Assembly: GCA_030144725.1 (NCBI GenBank)
Contig: JASKMD010000019.1
Span: forward strand, 6,355,889-6,419,888
Source: Haematococcus lacustris
Taxonomy: Eukaryota > Chlorophyta > Chlorophyceae > Chlamydomonadales > Haematococcaceae
Direction: 5' to 3'
DNA length: 64,000 bases
Position 1 is the stretch's first letter, and the number at the start of each line of letters is the position of its first letter. The notes under the pieces are model-generated. The model did no database searches, was not told the DNA's origin, and was given only the letters and a program-made list of their open reading frames with translations. A program made the position numbers and the translations under genes. Shown here piece after piece: positions 11,674-23,516 of the stretch.

Positions 11674-14284
11674 GAGCAAGGAGCCCTGATGACAACGTGG
11701 GCGGCACAGGGGGTTGCGGGCAGCGTACGTGTTTGCGTCGTACACACGGACGTTGCCGTCTGCTGCCCCAATGGCGATGAGCTTTTTACAGTTTGAGAAT
11801 GTGGCGGTCCTCAACGGTACCTCCGTGGCCAGGCTGAACAGCAACAAGCCGGAGGGCAGGAAGTAGGCGTACACGCAGCCGTTGGTGCACACCGCTGCGA
11901 CCATGCTGCCGCTGCCGGACACTGCGCACTGCTTAACCTCAGCCTTCCCCGGCACCTTCAGCTTCAGCAGGGGCGCCTGGCTGACCCGCCTGCCAGTGCC
12001 CCACACCACAAGGCCACCGTCCTGCAACACCACCACACCACATCAAACCAAGCCAGCATCACACCAACGGCACGGCCTCACTCTCACCACCATCATCATG
12101 ACATGGACATTCCCCATACATGCAGTCCAATCCGACATTGCCAGCGTTGCTGCAGCACGCAACAGCATGTGATGCGTGGGAACTGGGCTTGCCGCTGACA
12201 CTGCTGACGTGGTACAGCCCCTGACCCCACCTGCCACCTGCCTCCCCAAGCTGCGGCAGCAGCAACAGATGCATGGCCAGGGCCAGGGCTGGGCTACCTG
12301 CACTGCCCAGCCTACCTTGGCTAAGTGTAGCTGAGTGTGAGGGCTGAGTGTGAGGGCTGAGTGTGAGGGCTGAGTGTGAGGGTGTGGTCACCTGTGCGGC
12401 TGAGGCCAGCACACTGGAGTCTGCAGAGAAGGTGAGGGAGGTGACCCTGTCGCTGTGCTCCACCAGCTCTGCCAGCACTGCGCCGCTGCCAACCTGGGCC
12501 ACCACAATGCGGCCGGAGGGGCTGGCTGAGGCCATGAGCTGCGCGTTGGGGGACACGGTGATGGCCTCTATGGCCTGGCCCTGATGCTTGCTGTAGGACC
12601 AGGGCATGGAAAGGGCGCCTCTGCAGCTGGTCCAGCACTTGACCAGGCCGTCAGCGTAGCCCACCACCAGGCCCTGGCCCCCGGGCACCATGGCCAGGCA
12701 GCACAGCTGGTCGCTCTGCTGCCGCAACACGTCAAACACCATCTGCGGCCACACAACAGCAGGCAGGAGGTGTCCATGCAGGCTGTGGCTGCACTGGTGT
12801 GTCGGTTGCTGTGAGCAGCTGGCTGGAGGGGCATGCCGATTGCTGTGAGCAGCTGTCAGTGTGCAGTGTCGGCCCGGCCTTGACCTGGGTGTCCAGGAAC
12901 CAGAGGTAGGCATGGCCCTCGTTGTCCAGGGTCACGGCCCGGCTGCAGTCCTTGGTGATGCTGCACCATAGCACAGGCGCATGGTGGGCTTGCATGCGCA
13001 AGATGCAGTCGCCGCTGTCAACGTCCCACAGCAGGACGTGGCCACTGTTGTCTCCACTGATAGCATGCCTGCACCGCACAGGCCACCTGGCACAGCTTGG
13101 CAGCTGCCCAGCAGAGGCTAGCCATGAGCCAGAAGAGTGGGACGGGGCGAGCCTGCTTGAAGCGAGCACGACCCGTGACATGCTGGCCCATTAGGCTACG
13201 TGGTGCAGCAGCGGCCACAGGGGGAAGCTATGGAGTGAAGGTGACAATGGCGATGGTGCGAGTGGCAGCAGCAGCAGCGGGCCGCAGTGCGACGCCTGAG
13301 CCCTGGCTGACGACCTAGGCAGTGGCAGGCGCAGCACTGCATGGCGCAGCATTCCCACGGCAGCCTCAGGGAGGAGAAGTGTGCAACAAAGCAGGAGGGT
13401 GAGGCAGCGAGGTGCAGCGGCGAGGCCTAGCGAGGGGTGGGATTCCCATAGCAGCAGGGTGAGGCAGCGAGGTGCAGTGGCGAGGCCTAGCGAGGTGCCG
13501 CAGCTCACCTGCGATCCGCAGTGACCTGGCAGTACAGCACATCGCTGCGGTGCCCTGCCAGCGTGACCAGCAGCATGGTCGTCGCTGTGTCATACACATG
13601 AATCTTGTCGTCCCGGCCCGTCGCCACGAAGTCCGCCCCGTCATCAGAGATCAGAGCGTGCACCAGGCTGCCGCCCGACACCAGCAGCTTTTGGTAGGAC
13701 AGCGTGTGGGTGTCAAACAGGGCCACGTTGAAGGCGTAGCAGTGGTCGGTCACGTACACCAGCACCTGCAGCAGGGGCAGCACACCCACACCCACACCAC
13801 GGCAGTCGGGGCGCGACGGGGCAGCCACAGCAACTGACAGTCGGGGCGCAATGGAGCAGCCACAGCAGGGGAAGCACATGGCAGGCTGAGTCAAGCTGGC
13901 GCGCTAGGCTGCCCACCCTCAGCTGCTTGCCGGCCACAGCTCCTGTACACGTAACCCTGGCGTTGTGTGCCACTGGCACCGCAGTGCTGTTGCTACCCTG
14001 CGCTTTGCTGCCCAGCCATTGCGCAGGCAGGCCAGCCAGCCAGCCACGCCTCTGATCACCCTGCGGCCACACACCTTGCTGCCGTCCTCGCTGATGCAGT
14101 AGTTGGCCTTGTTGCGGCACTCTGACAGATCATCAAATGTCTCGCTGTGCGCCACTTCGCCGGTGTCCACATTACACAGGGCCACTTGGATGTCGACTGA
14201 GGCAACAGGCGGCAGTCAACACACATTCACACTCACACACACTAAAAAAACAAACTGGACCGCATATCTGCAACCTCCCTATGC

Positions 14285-14316
<32 letters not shown>

Positions 14317-16116
14317 ATGATGACGACACACCCACACAAACACACACCAGTTGTGAAGCAGCAGCTGAGGCATGGCGTGCCCAGATTACGCAAGCATGGA
14401 ACATGGCATGCTGAGTCCACGAGACTGTGTGATGCAACGCTGTCAGGTAGCTGCCATGTTGTATGATGATGACAATGAGGAGGAGGAGGAAGCCTCTGCC
14501 AGCCAGGTCAAGGTGGAGGTGCTGCAGGCCAGCTGCTGCCTGCTGCTGTCAGCGCTGCCCTGTGCCCCTTACAGCTCCTGTGCCCCTTGCAGCTGGCCAG
14601 TACTCACAGTCGCTGCAGGCAATGACCTTGGTGCCATCAGGACTGAATCTGGCTCGCTTGGCCGAAAAAGGAATATCAAAGCGGCGGATCATGGTGCCTG
14701 CAGCGGCACCGCACAGCCACCATGCCATGCCGACCATGCAGCTTGGGAGGGATTGGGAGACAAGCCTGCGCGCTGTGTGGTGTAGACAGCATCTGCCTCG
14801 CCCCATGGGGTGGGGCTGCAGGGGGTGTGTGGCATCAAAGACAGTCGTACGCACCCACCCAACGCCCCCTGGCTGCTGCATGGTGCCCCACCTGCTCTCA
14901 GCTGCCTGGAGTTGGCTGGGTGCCGGTGCAGCTAGGCTGGCCCCTGAGCCCTGGCTGGCCCCTGCGCAGGTGCCGGTCAGGCGCACCTTGCTGCACGCTC
15001 CACAGCTCCAGCTGGCCGTCATCGTCGCACGACAGCACGGTCTGCTTGTTGGGCGCCAGCAGGCAGTAGGCCAGCGGCTCCAGGCCCACGTCAATGTTGG
15101 CTACCAGGGGTTTGGCGCCGCCGCCACCTGCCAGGCTCTGCACAGCCAGGGCCAGCGCCAGGGTCGGGCTCACGCAGCTCACTGAGCCTGACTGGGAGGC
15201 TGCAACCCTGGCTGCTGGCTGCAGGGTGAGCCTCACTGGCACCTGCCCTGCTGGGTGCACCTGGTCCTCCCAGCTTGGCCCGCCAGGCGACACAGCCCAG
15301 GCCAGGGACACATCAGGCCCTGACTGCCGGACCACAATGCACATGGACAGTGGTGCCAGGGGGGGTCCACAGCGCAGCCTGGCTAGCGCTGATGAAGGGC
15401 CCCGGCCCCCGGGGGGTCCTGGCCCTACCCTGCAGTCAGGAGGCTGTGCTGCTGCGCCCATTGAGCTGCTGCGCCCACTGAGCTGCTGGGCCTTGGCTCA
15501 GCTTGGAAGCGCACCTGGTGCACGCTCCAGATCAGCAGCCGACAGTCGTCTGTTGCTGCTATGACATGGTCGCCATCCGCACTGAAGGTGGCAAAGCGCA
15601 CGTGGCCCACTGAGTGGCTGAGGGTGGCGGCCACAGAGCCGGTGGAGGAGCGCAGGAGGCGAATGTCCGGGCCGTAGCCAAAGCGGACCATGAAGGCGCC
15701 ATCAGGGGAGACGGCAATGCCTGACCCTGGGGTGGGGTGCGGGGCGTAGAAGTAGCTCACAAGACTGCCAGCCTTGGCAGCAAGGTCCGGGGCGTTGTTG
15801 CCTCCGACATTGGGGTGGGTCATCATGCTGGCCTTCCTCAGGGTCTTGACGGCTGTCACGATGTTTTCTGCTTGAAATAGTGACAAGCGTCTCACTCCAC
15901 AGCTCCGGTCCCACACTCAGCCACATGCAGGAACACACCTGCTTCTCCTGGCACCAACGCATGCGGTCCCATCAAACCCCCTGCGGCGACACATTTTGCT
16001 GATGCTGGTACAGCTGCTCTTGTTGCCACTGCTTGCGTATTTATTGCCGCGTGCATGGACCCATTGGATGCTTCTGAGGTTGACAATCCACAAAGTTGCT
16101 TAGCACTGTCCAACAT
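6050..16116 (-). CDS. large multi-exon WD40-repeat protein with C-terminal ankyrin-like exon
   Basis: About 25 exons with GT/AG borders. Approximate minus-strand exons: 16116-15942, 15865-15513, 15140-14990, 14698-14608, 14196-14073, 13768-13509, 13070-12889, 12742-12392, 12022-11731, 11568-11498, 11129-11063, 10903-10764, 10350-10203, 10031-9998, 9713-9601, 9290-9195, 9074-8950, 8713-8574, 8363-8282, 8127-8021, 7968-7937, 7885-7773, 7517-7377, 7004-6931, and a last exon from about 6747. Many exons carry WD40 strands such as DGKARLWD, HVLLWDVDSG, DGNVRVYD and DKIHVYD. Exon 10903-10764 (HNSTMSNRVFVNHHG) is a conserved-looking non-WD stretch. Exon 7004-6931 resembles an ankyrin helix pair (GWTVLMHAAHDSNPE). 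It is probably a scaffold. Flagellar or cytoskeletal roles are common in such algal proteins, but I cannot assign one. The junction into the last exon does not keep phase cleanly. The last exon is Ser/Pro-rich and ends inside an inserted LTR. Confidence 0.85.
7588..7690. repeat. CCCCTG hexamer microsatellite (intron)
   Basis: About 17 copies of CCCCTG with CTCCTG variants in an intron of the WD40 gene. It is translatable in several frames by chance and should not be read as coding. Confidence 0.9.
8716..8922. repeat. CCA-rich and GCAG microsatellites (introns)
   Basis: 8716-8806 is an interrupted CCA/CAC tract and 8871-8922 is a GCAG tetranucleotide tract. They lie in adjacent introns of the WD40 gene. 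Confidence 0.9.
9756..9817. repeat. CCCCA pentamer microsatellite (intron)
   Basis: About 12 uninterrupted CCCCA units in an intron of the WD40 gene. Confidence 0.95.
10148..10180. repeat. short interstitial telomere-like tract, CCCTAA x5
   Basis: About five CCCTAA units (one with an extra T) in an intron of the WD40 gene. The TTAGGG type is not the usual telomere unit of chlorophycean algae. A related TTCAGGG tract lies at 9136-9172. Confidence 0.85.
11290..11338. repeat. 12-bp tandem repeat (intron)
   Basis: Four copies of GGGGTCCCCCTT in an intron of the WD40 gene. Each unit is self-complementary in part (GGGG/CCCC). Confidence 0.85.
11636..11671. repeat. AC dinucleotide microsatellite (intron)
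   Basis: About 17 AC units in an intron of the WD40 gene, next to the exon ending near 11731. Confidence 0.95.
12331..12383. repeat. 13-bp tandem repeat (intron)
   Basis: Four copies of about GAGTGTGAGGGCT just after a splice donor of the WD40 gene. Confidence 0.85.
14282..14325. repeat. CTG then ATG trinucleotide tract (intron)
   Basis: Eight or so CTG units followed by ATG units, in an intron of the WD40 gene. Confidence 0.9.
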
Positions 16117-16667
16117 GGTGCCACGTATTCCATGTCATAGCGGGCAGTATACTGCAACTGACAGGCTGGCATACTGGAGAACATTGTTTTCTGACTCCTC
16201 CTGGAGAAGCCAGACCTGAAAAATCTTTTTGAGAGAGTGCTCCGTTCTGGCGACGCTGCAGGGAACTCCCAAGCCCCTTGATCCCCTTGAGCCCGGTGAA
16301 GGCCCAGCTCTGGGTTCTCTCTGCTCGTGACTCCACATCAGCCTCTTTCCCTGCAAGCGCGTTGCAAGTACATATGGCTTTCCGGAAATAGTTCATCCCA
16401 TCGCAAACACGCACTAACCTCCCATCTAGGCACGCTGCTCTTAAGCTCGACACTGTTCGCGATTCACCTGCACGGTGTTGCATGCTACGCGCACAGGCGC
16501 CGCACGGGGGTTCCTCCGCGGTCCCACAACCGCTTCAACGACCGATGGACATGTCGTGCGGGTCAGGTGGCTATCATATGCACCGCAATGGGCCTACCGT
16601 GCTGGGCTAAGACTGTGTTCTGTCCCTTCATATTGATTTGGCAAGCATTCTCAATTTACTTCGTGGG
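16117..16667. promoter_or_regulatory. divergent intergenic region, WD40 gene / calpain gene
   Basis: About 550 bp between two start codons that point away from each other, so it should hold both promoters. A minus-strand open frame (16100-16483) crosses it and could be 5' UTR of the WD40 gene. I see no clear TATA box. Confidence 0.5.
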
Positions 16668-19600
16668 ATGTCTAGGAGCATACTTGGCCAGGCTCGGACG
16701 AGGGCTTCTGTGCGGGTGGGCTGCAGTTTTCGAATGCTGCTTGCTTTGAGCTTGCAAGCGAGCATGTTTGCATTGGGCGTGTGTAGGTTGTGCGTGTGCT
16801 GCAACTGCACATATCGAGACAAGGTGTTCCCCATGAACAGCGTCGCTATTGGGAAGTGGAAGGGAAAGACTCCTCAGCAGATTGAGGAGGAGATTATATG
16901 GTAGGGCTGGTCTCTGCAGCAGCCCCCAGCTAGGACAAGCGTCCTCCCTTCAGACATTGTGGTGACGATGTCATCTGGAGCTTGCAGGAAGCGCATTAGT
17001 GACATCTGTGTGCGAAGCGGAGAGGAGGGCGCAAAGCTGTTCAGTGGTGGGTTGTGAACCTTGGCACAAGTCCCCTTCAGGGCTAACATGCCCCATTTCC
17101 CTGTGCTTGCACCCACCCTTGCTACTGTTAGTCATTCCCTGTCACTATATGGTGTTAGCTGCATGACTCATTGCGGTGTCAACCCCATCCTGCCGTGGGC
17201 TGTGATGCCACTCTGATGGCACTGGGCTCAGCAGGGGACATCCATCCCAATGACATCTGCCAAGGCCAGCTGGGCGACTGCTGGCTGATGAGCGCCTGTG
17301 CCTGCCTGGCCGGGCAGCGTGGCGCCATACAGCGCTGCTTCCTCACCCGCGAATACAACGCCTATGGGTGCGCCACTGCCAACAGGCCAGCTGCCACCAG
17401 CCAGCTACACCCTAGTCTCAAGGGGGCTGCAGGGCACCAGAACCCAGTCCCAGCCTCACGACACACAGCAGCTGCCGCCGCACCCACTCAGCGGCACACA
17501 GCAGCAGCCAGCGAGCCTAGGCGTCAGGGGCACCCAGGAGCGCTGGGCACCTGGTGTGGGGTGTTGGGCAGTGGCAGTGGCTGCCTACCCAGCCTGACCC
17601 TACACCCTACACCCAGCCTGCCTGCTGAGCCTGCCCTGCGGCCTGCCTGCTCTGCAGCAAGTACAAGGTGCGCCTGTTTGACGGGGCCAGGACTAGCTGG
17701 AGCACCGTGGTGATTGACGACTGGTAGGCAGGCTGCGGGGTTGGCTGCTGCAGCCACTGCCAGCTTAGACCCGACACCCCTGAGTAGGCAGCGCCGCTGC
17801 TCAGATGCACACCCCACTGCGGGGCTGGCAGTGTCCAGGGTGCCGTGCTCGCACCTCATGCTGCGGACCACCACCAGTGTCCTCACTGGCAGCAGGGCAG
17901 GGCAGGGCAGGACAGGGCATGCAGGACAGCCAGGTTGCCATTGCAGGGACTGACCAGCAGGGCGGCATGGCTCCTGGCAGCCGTCAGAGCAGCAGCTGGC
18001 ATCACGACTAGACCCTGCCTTGGACCACTAGGCAGGCTGCAGCGCGCTCCCTCCAGCCCCTGACCCGCAGAGCTCCCACAGCAGGATGCAGCAGCAGCAG
18101 GCCCGTTATGGATGGACGGGCAGACAGGGCCATGGGGAGCTTGGGCATGAGCCTGGCGCCTGGGACCCCTAGCTGCTCTCCTGCTGGCGGCTGTGCAGGA
18201 TCCCTTGTTCACGCCAGACTGGCCAGCCAGTGTTTGCCAAGCCCCGCGGTGATGAGGCCTGGGTGCTGCTACTGGAGAAGGCGATGGCTAAGTACAAGGT
18301 AGGGGCAAAAGGGGGCCCAGCTTGCAAGCTGCGTCCCACGCCTGGCACGACCCACCTGCACCTGCCTGGCCCCGCTTTACTCCCCTCACTGCAGGGGGCA
18401 GGGCATGGCTTAGTAGGGTATGGCGCCATCTGCTGTGCCAACCGCACTGGGCAGCCCTCGCACCGCCAAGGGTGCCAGCCTGCCTACAGACCTGCGCCTA
18501 TGCTGCGCACTGCCTGCCCTGCTCCTCCGCCCCCTGCCTGTGCAGCGCCCCCCTCCCTCCCCCCCTGCAGGGCTCCTATGGCGCCCTGGACGGCGGCAGC
18601 ACCCTGTGGGCCCTGGAGGCCCTGACTGGGGACTACGTCTTCAAGTTCAAGCTGGAGAGCAGCAGCCAGGTGGGCAGGGGCAGGGGCTGGCGGGAGGTAG
18701 GGCAGGCCGCAGCAGTGCAGTAGAGCAGGCCAGGCACAGTAGGCAGCAGCTGGGCCCTGTTAGGGGTGCCGGGGTGGGGGCCCGGCGCTAGGTGGCAGCC
18801 AGGCAGGAGGGCCCTGGTGCGGGGACAGGCCACAAGGGATACACAGGAAGGTTCCTGATTTGACTAACTTTTGGCGTTTCGTGCCTTCAATACGCCATTC
18901 CGCTACTGTTGTAAAAAGCTAAGCACATAGCCGTGCACCCCTTCACCACCAGCTGCAAAGACATGACAAGTTTTACTTCCCTACCTCCAAAAACCCAGCT
19001 TCACATTGAAAGTCCTCTAATGTGAATGTATTGTTGTCTCAGTCCACCCACACCAAGATATGCGCTCAAATCTCGTTGATGATAGGTACCCACCCCAGTG
19101 CCCCAATCAAGGTTAACAGCTCGTCAAAAGCATTATACGGTGGCAGGCCATAGGCACTCGTGCACATGAACATGCAAGCATGCTACTTGGCTGATTAGGG
19201 TTAGCAACCACCTCATGCTTGATATAGAACCTATCCTCTGCTGGGAAACGTGAGCCGGGCTGCAATTGGGCTGATCTGATCTGTATATAGGCCGGCCGGC
19301 CGCATCTGTCTTCTGTATACTGACCCTCTCTGTAACCTACTAAACCTAACTCTGTATACTGTCAGCCCTGCTGTGTGCACACCAGCTGGGGGTTGGCAAC
19401 CTAACTCTAATCCTAAACCTGCCTGGCCAGTATGGGGGTGCGCACAGGCGGCGGCAGCTTGCTGTGCCAGGGCCTGATGCATGGCGGCCTGGCTCATTTG
19501 GAGCCGCCCCAGCCTACTCCGGGTGTGGGTAGGGCTGCCACGGGATTAGGGGGCCGAGGTGGTGGGGTAGTGGGCTGCATGTCGAAGGCGACTGGGTCAG

Positions 19601-21586
19601 GGAGTAGGTGAGGGGTGGCAGCTGCCTGCTGGGGTCCTGCTGCTGGGGCCCAGAGCCGTGCTCAGGGCAGTGACGGAGTCAGCAGCCCTGCACTGACCTT
19701 GCTTACCTCACGTATTCAGTACAGGGTGCAACTTTACAACAAGGCCTATGTCGAACATTGTTCACCAGCCCAGTACTGTGATGGCTGAGTGTGACTGGTA
19801 TGACTGTGTGCCTCATGGCTCCTGAGTGTAGTCCAGGCCAGGCGCCCTGGTCTGCGCAGGCGCCTGTCCCTGTGTGGAAGAGGTACGACCTGGTGCACCC
19901 CAAGGATGGCCGAGGCGAGACGTTGCTGGGGCCTACCCCCGATGTGCTGTCCCCTGAGGAGATGTTCGAGACCATGCTGTTCTACAGCAGGCGGTGAGCG
20001 CCCTCATCAGCCAGCAGCCAGCCGGGCTGCAGCAGCGCAGGCATGCCAGCGCACGGCATTACCGTTACATAAACCTGCATGCGCCATGGTGGAGTACTGG
20101 TCTGTGGTGGGAACAGCTGGGGGTCAGGGTCTGCTTGGCTGTGAGGTGACGAGGCAGGCGCTTAGCCTGGGGTCGTGTTGCTGCCCGTGCAGCCGGTCCG
20201 TGATTGCTGCCAGCTCCGGCAGCGGCAGCGACACCCAGAGCGTGAAGGGCATCGTTCAGGGGCACGCCTACTCCATTGTGGCAGTGAAGGAGGTGGACGG
20301 CTTCCAGCTGGTCCGGCTGCGCAACCCCTGGGGCACCTTTGAGTGGCAGGTGCGCCTCTGCTGCGCACGCTGTCACCTGATCAGCTGCCGACACGGCTGC
20401 GGCCAGGCCCAGGTGGCTGCCCAGTGCTGGGCCCTGAGGGCCAATGCATGCCACTTGACCCACATACCAGTCAAGCTGGAGGCGGCGCCTAGAGGCGCCT
20501 GCAGCATGCTGTACCGGCCTGTGGCAAAGTCAGTCGCAGTGGGCAGCCCTGCAGTCCCTGAGTGAGGGACGTGCCTGCGTCAGCCCCAGGCCACAGCCAC
20601 CTAGCCTACTTTGCGCTATCACCACCTGCTGTTGGTTGCTGGGCTGTGGGGTGGGGTGGGGTGTGTGCAGCATGCGGGGCTGTGTGTGCTGCTGACTTGA
20701 AGGGGGCGTGGGGGGACAGCAGCCCGCTGTGGGAGCAGTACCCCAAGGTGAGGCGTGCGCTGGACTGGACGCGGGCGGATGACGGCAGCTTCTGGATGAG
20801 TTGGCAGGACGTGCAGGCATCTTTCAGATGCCTGGTAAGGGGCAGGGAGGGAGCGGCAGAGACGTGAGGTGCTGAGGGTCAGAGGAGGGAAGGAAGTAGG
20901 GGCAGGGAGGGAGGGAGGTGCTGCCTCTGCAACCCAGCTCTGTGCAGACCTTGGGCCCAGTGTGACCTGCTGCGTGGCGTGTTGCCAGCCAGGTGATGGG
21001 CTAGGATACTGGTGCCTGGTTCGAACATGAACATTATCCATGCTGTGCGCCCAGCACTCACAAGGTACACCTGGTACGCCCTGGCAGTGCCCACCTCGCC
21101 TGTTAGTCTGGTCTGTGGACACATCACACATCACACTGCTGACTGCTTCCTGTCAAACGCCCCATCTGCTTACTCTGGCAGGCTGAGTGAGGCCTGTGGT
21201 GGTGGTGGTGGTGACGGTGGTGGTGGGATGCGCAGGACTTCTGCATGCGCAGCACGGGGTGGGAGGAGCTGCGCATAGACATACACGAGGAGCACCCCTG
21301 GTAAGCTCCGGACCCCCTGCGCCTCACTCTCACCAGGCTGCGCCACAGCCCTGATCGCCCTGGCCTCTGGCTGCACCAGCCAGCAGCTACCTCTGCCATG
21401 GATCCCCATACACTGCCCCCGCTGCACCTTGCCCGCAGCTGCGGCCCCACGCTTGGCTGCCTGGGCGGCTGCTGCACCTTCTGGTGTTGCTGCCAGGGCT
21501 GCCGGGCGCTGTGCTTTGGGAAGGAGGGGCGCAAGTTTGAGCGGGCCCCGCAGGGCTGCTGCGCCAACTGCGTGGCTGGCTGCTGA
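16668..21586 (+). CDS. calpain-type cysteine protease (family C2), 11 exons, 441 aa
   Basis: Exons: 16668-16900, 16988-17046, 17235-17367, 17658-17723, 18199-18298, 18571-18669, 19860-19993, 20193-20349, 20703-20834, 21236-21300, 21439-21586. All phases join, giving 1326 coding bases. The catalytic triad is visible: Cys in GQLGDCW, His in GHAYSIV, Asn in LRNPWG. It is a cytosolic or membrane-tethered, usually Ca-dependent, regulatory protease. The N-terminus (first about 55 residues) has a hydrophobic and Cys-rich stretch (CRLCVCCNC). After the protease core there is only a short tail with many Cys (GGCCTFWCCCQGC), and no calpain domain III or EF-hands are seen. The Cys clusters could be palmitoylated (inference). 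The start ATG at 16668 is preferred to a TTG at 16638. The acceptor at 20702 is AAG, which is less usual. Confidence 0.93.
18670..19859. other. long intron of the calpain gene
   Basis: A 1.19-kb intron, much longer than its neighbours. It is locally AT-richer (18840-19320) and has short telomere-like words near 19340-19425. No coding exon is needed here because the flanking exons join in phase. Confidence 0.6.
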
Positions 21587-23137
21587 GTTGCGGTCAGGGC
21601 GACGGGGCGGCAAGGGTTGGGGGCGATAAGGGGAGGTGGTGGGGCTGAGTGGCTGCAGATCACCATGCCCCCCTGCCCCACCTGGACAGGGCCCTCTACT
21701 CAGCAGCCCTGCCCACAACGTCACCCACATCACGACAAACCACGGCTCAACCCCTAATCTCACCCCACACCCGCCTGCCTGTCCTTAGCTTCCCAATGAT
21801 GTTGGCTGGCCTTGCTGGACCCTCACCCCCAGCTGCAGTGACAGTTGGCAGGGAGCACTAGGAGCACCACAGGGACAGGCCTGGCCTCACCCGTACCCCC
21901 TTGTGCTGCCCAGTGATGCTTGGGCAGGGACCGTGTCTATGCTTTGTTCGGTCACAGTATGGGCGCATGGATAGCTTCTGGGCAGCAACAGGGCAGCGTC
22001 ACTGGGCAGCACCTTAAGCCTCACTAGGGGTGGTGTTTTTCTTTTGTGTGGCATTACATGCATGTGCACACCCATGCACATGGCACCTCCTTGAACACCC
22101 CACACTGGTGAAGGGAGTCAGAGCTCCACCCCCTCCCAGACCAACAGCCAGGAAGCAGGTCACCACCACCTCCTAGACCTCCAGCCCTGGCTGCTGTCAG
22201 CAGCCAGGCCGTGCACCTGACTTGAGCTGAGCCCCTGGGTGTTGATCAGCCCTCCTGCATGGCCTCGTCAGGTGTGGACTATCAGGTGTGTCCCAACTGT
22301 CGTCTGGAGTTGAAGAGGCAGCAGCTGCCAGGGGCATGGCTTGCTAGTGAGCCTGCCTGCGACCTGCTTGACTTCAGCTGCCATACCTCTTCCTCACGTG
22401 CTCAAACCACTTGCATCAATGAATGCATGGACAAAGTGGCATGTACATTCTTTCTTCTCACCCTAGACCCCAGACTTTGAGCGTACTTACAAAGCATAGC
22501 ATTGCATGGCATGTTGCATTCGCAGCATTGCATGTTTTCTTTGTCCAACAGCTGGCTAGTGCCCCGCCTTTAGGGCAGTACCAGGCTAGACACCAGGGCA
22601 GCACACCAGGGCGGCACCAGGCCAAACTCTGAGTAGTGACCCTGCTGCCTGCTGCCCACAGCCACACACATCAATGCTTGGGAATGTTGATGATGATGAC
22701 TGCTTTACCCTGCATCAAGCCGTCAGCCGTTAGGCTGATTGTCAGGCCTCCCCCTCTAAGGGATGGGGACCACAGGCTGGGAGGTGAGGAGCAGAAGTTG
22801 CCGGGGCTCATCCAGCCTTAGCTACTGCTTCTGCTCAGAACCACCATCGCCGCAGGGGACCCTAGTCTATGAGACCTGCACCCAAGAGTTGGGCTGACCC
22901 CCCCACTGAGCGTGGCTCAGCTGTGTTGACCAGCCAGCAAGAAGAGCAGCCAGGAGCCCAGAGGCCATTTTTCGGGTTACTCGGTAGGGTCACGTACTCT
23001 CACCACCGCCTGTGTAAGGATGCATGTGGCAGCCTTGGTTGCCAAAATGCATGGAAAGCACAAGTCAGTGGTTTGGGCAGAGACATGGTGCACCACCCAC
23101 CTTGACCCAATCACTGAATGAGCAGTGGCATTGCTTC
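21587..23137. other. intergenic, no gene seen
   Basis: Downstream flanks of two convergent genes (calpain plus, SDHAF1-like minus). No open frame with family resemblance was found. It should contain both 3' UTRs. Confidence 0.6.
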
Positions 23138-23516
23138 TCAATGTGATTGAGGGGGGTAGCTGCTGCTGGATGAGCTCTCCTTGATGTGGATGCTGGTGAT
23201 GGTTGGAGAGAGAATCAGTGACAACTTCTTGGCACCACTCCTCAATAGATGCTCTACGAGCTACAGGAACACAGCTGTAAGAGGTCAGGTCACCTCCAAG
23301 TCTGCTCGGAGCGGGTTGCCTCACCATAAAATTCTTTGGATTCACGTCACTGAAGCGATGAAACTCCGTTCTTGCGAAAGCTCTGAAGGTTGCTAACTGT
23401 TCCTCGTTGCACCCTTGTTGACGCTTGACTCGCAACCCGCGGCACACCTGGCGGTACAGAGTGAAAACTTGACGCTGTATGCCTGTCAACCGCCTAGCAC
23501 TTACCGCTGTCGACAT
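23138..23516 (-). CDS. SDHAF1: SDHAF1-like LYR-motif protein, 104 aa, two exons
   Basis: Exon 1 is 23516-23325 and exon 2 is 23260-23138, with a 64-bp GT/AG intron. Together they make 104 residues (human SDHAF1 is about 115). The LYR family signature is present: QRQVFTLYRQVCRGLR near the N-terminus, then EFHRFSDVNPKNF, then across the splice EHLLRSGAKK. This matches the order of the SDH assembly factor SDHAF1/Sdh6, a mitochondrial matrix protein that helps insert Fe-S clusters into the SdhB subunit of complex II. ATG at 23516 is chosen. A TTG reading would add five residues. The tail is Ser-rich. Other LYRM proteins are the alternative, but the EHLLRxG block favours SDHAF1. Confidence 0.82.
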
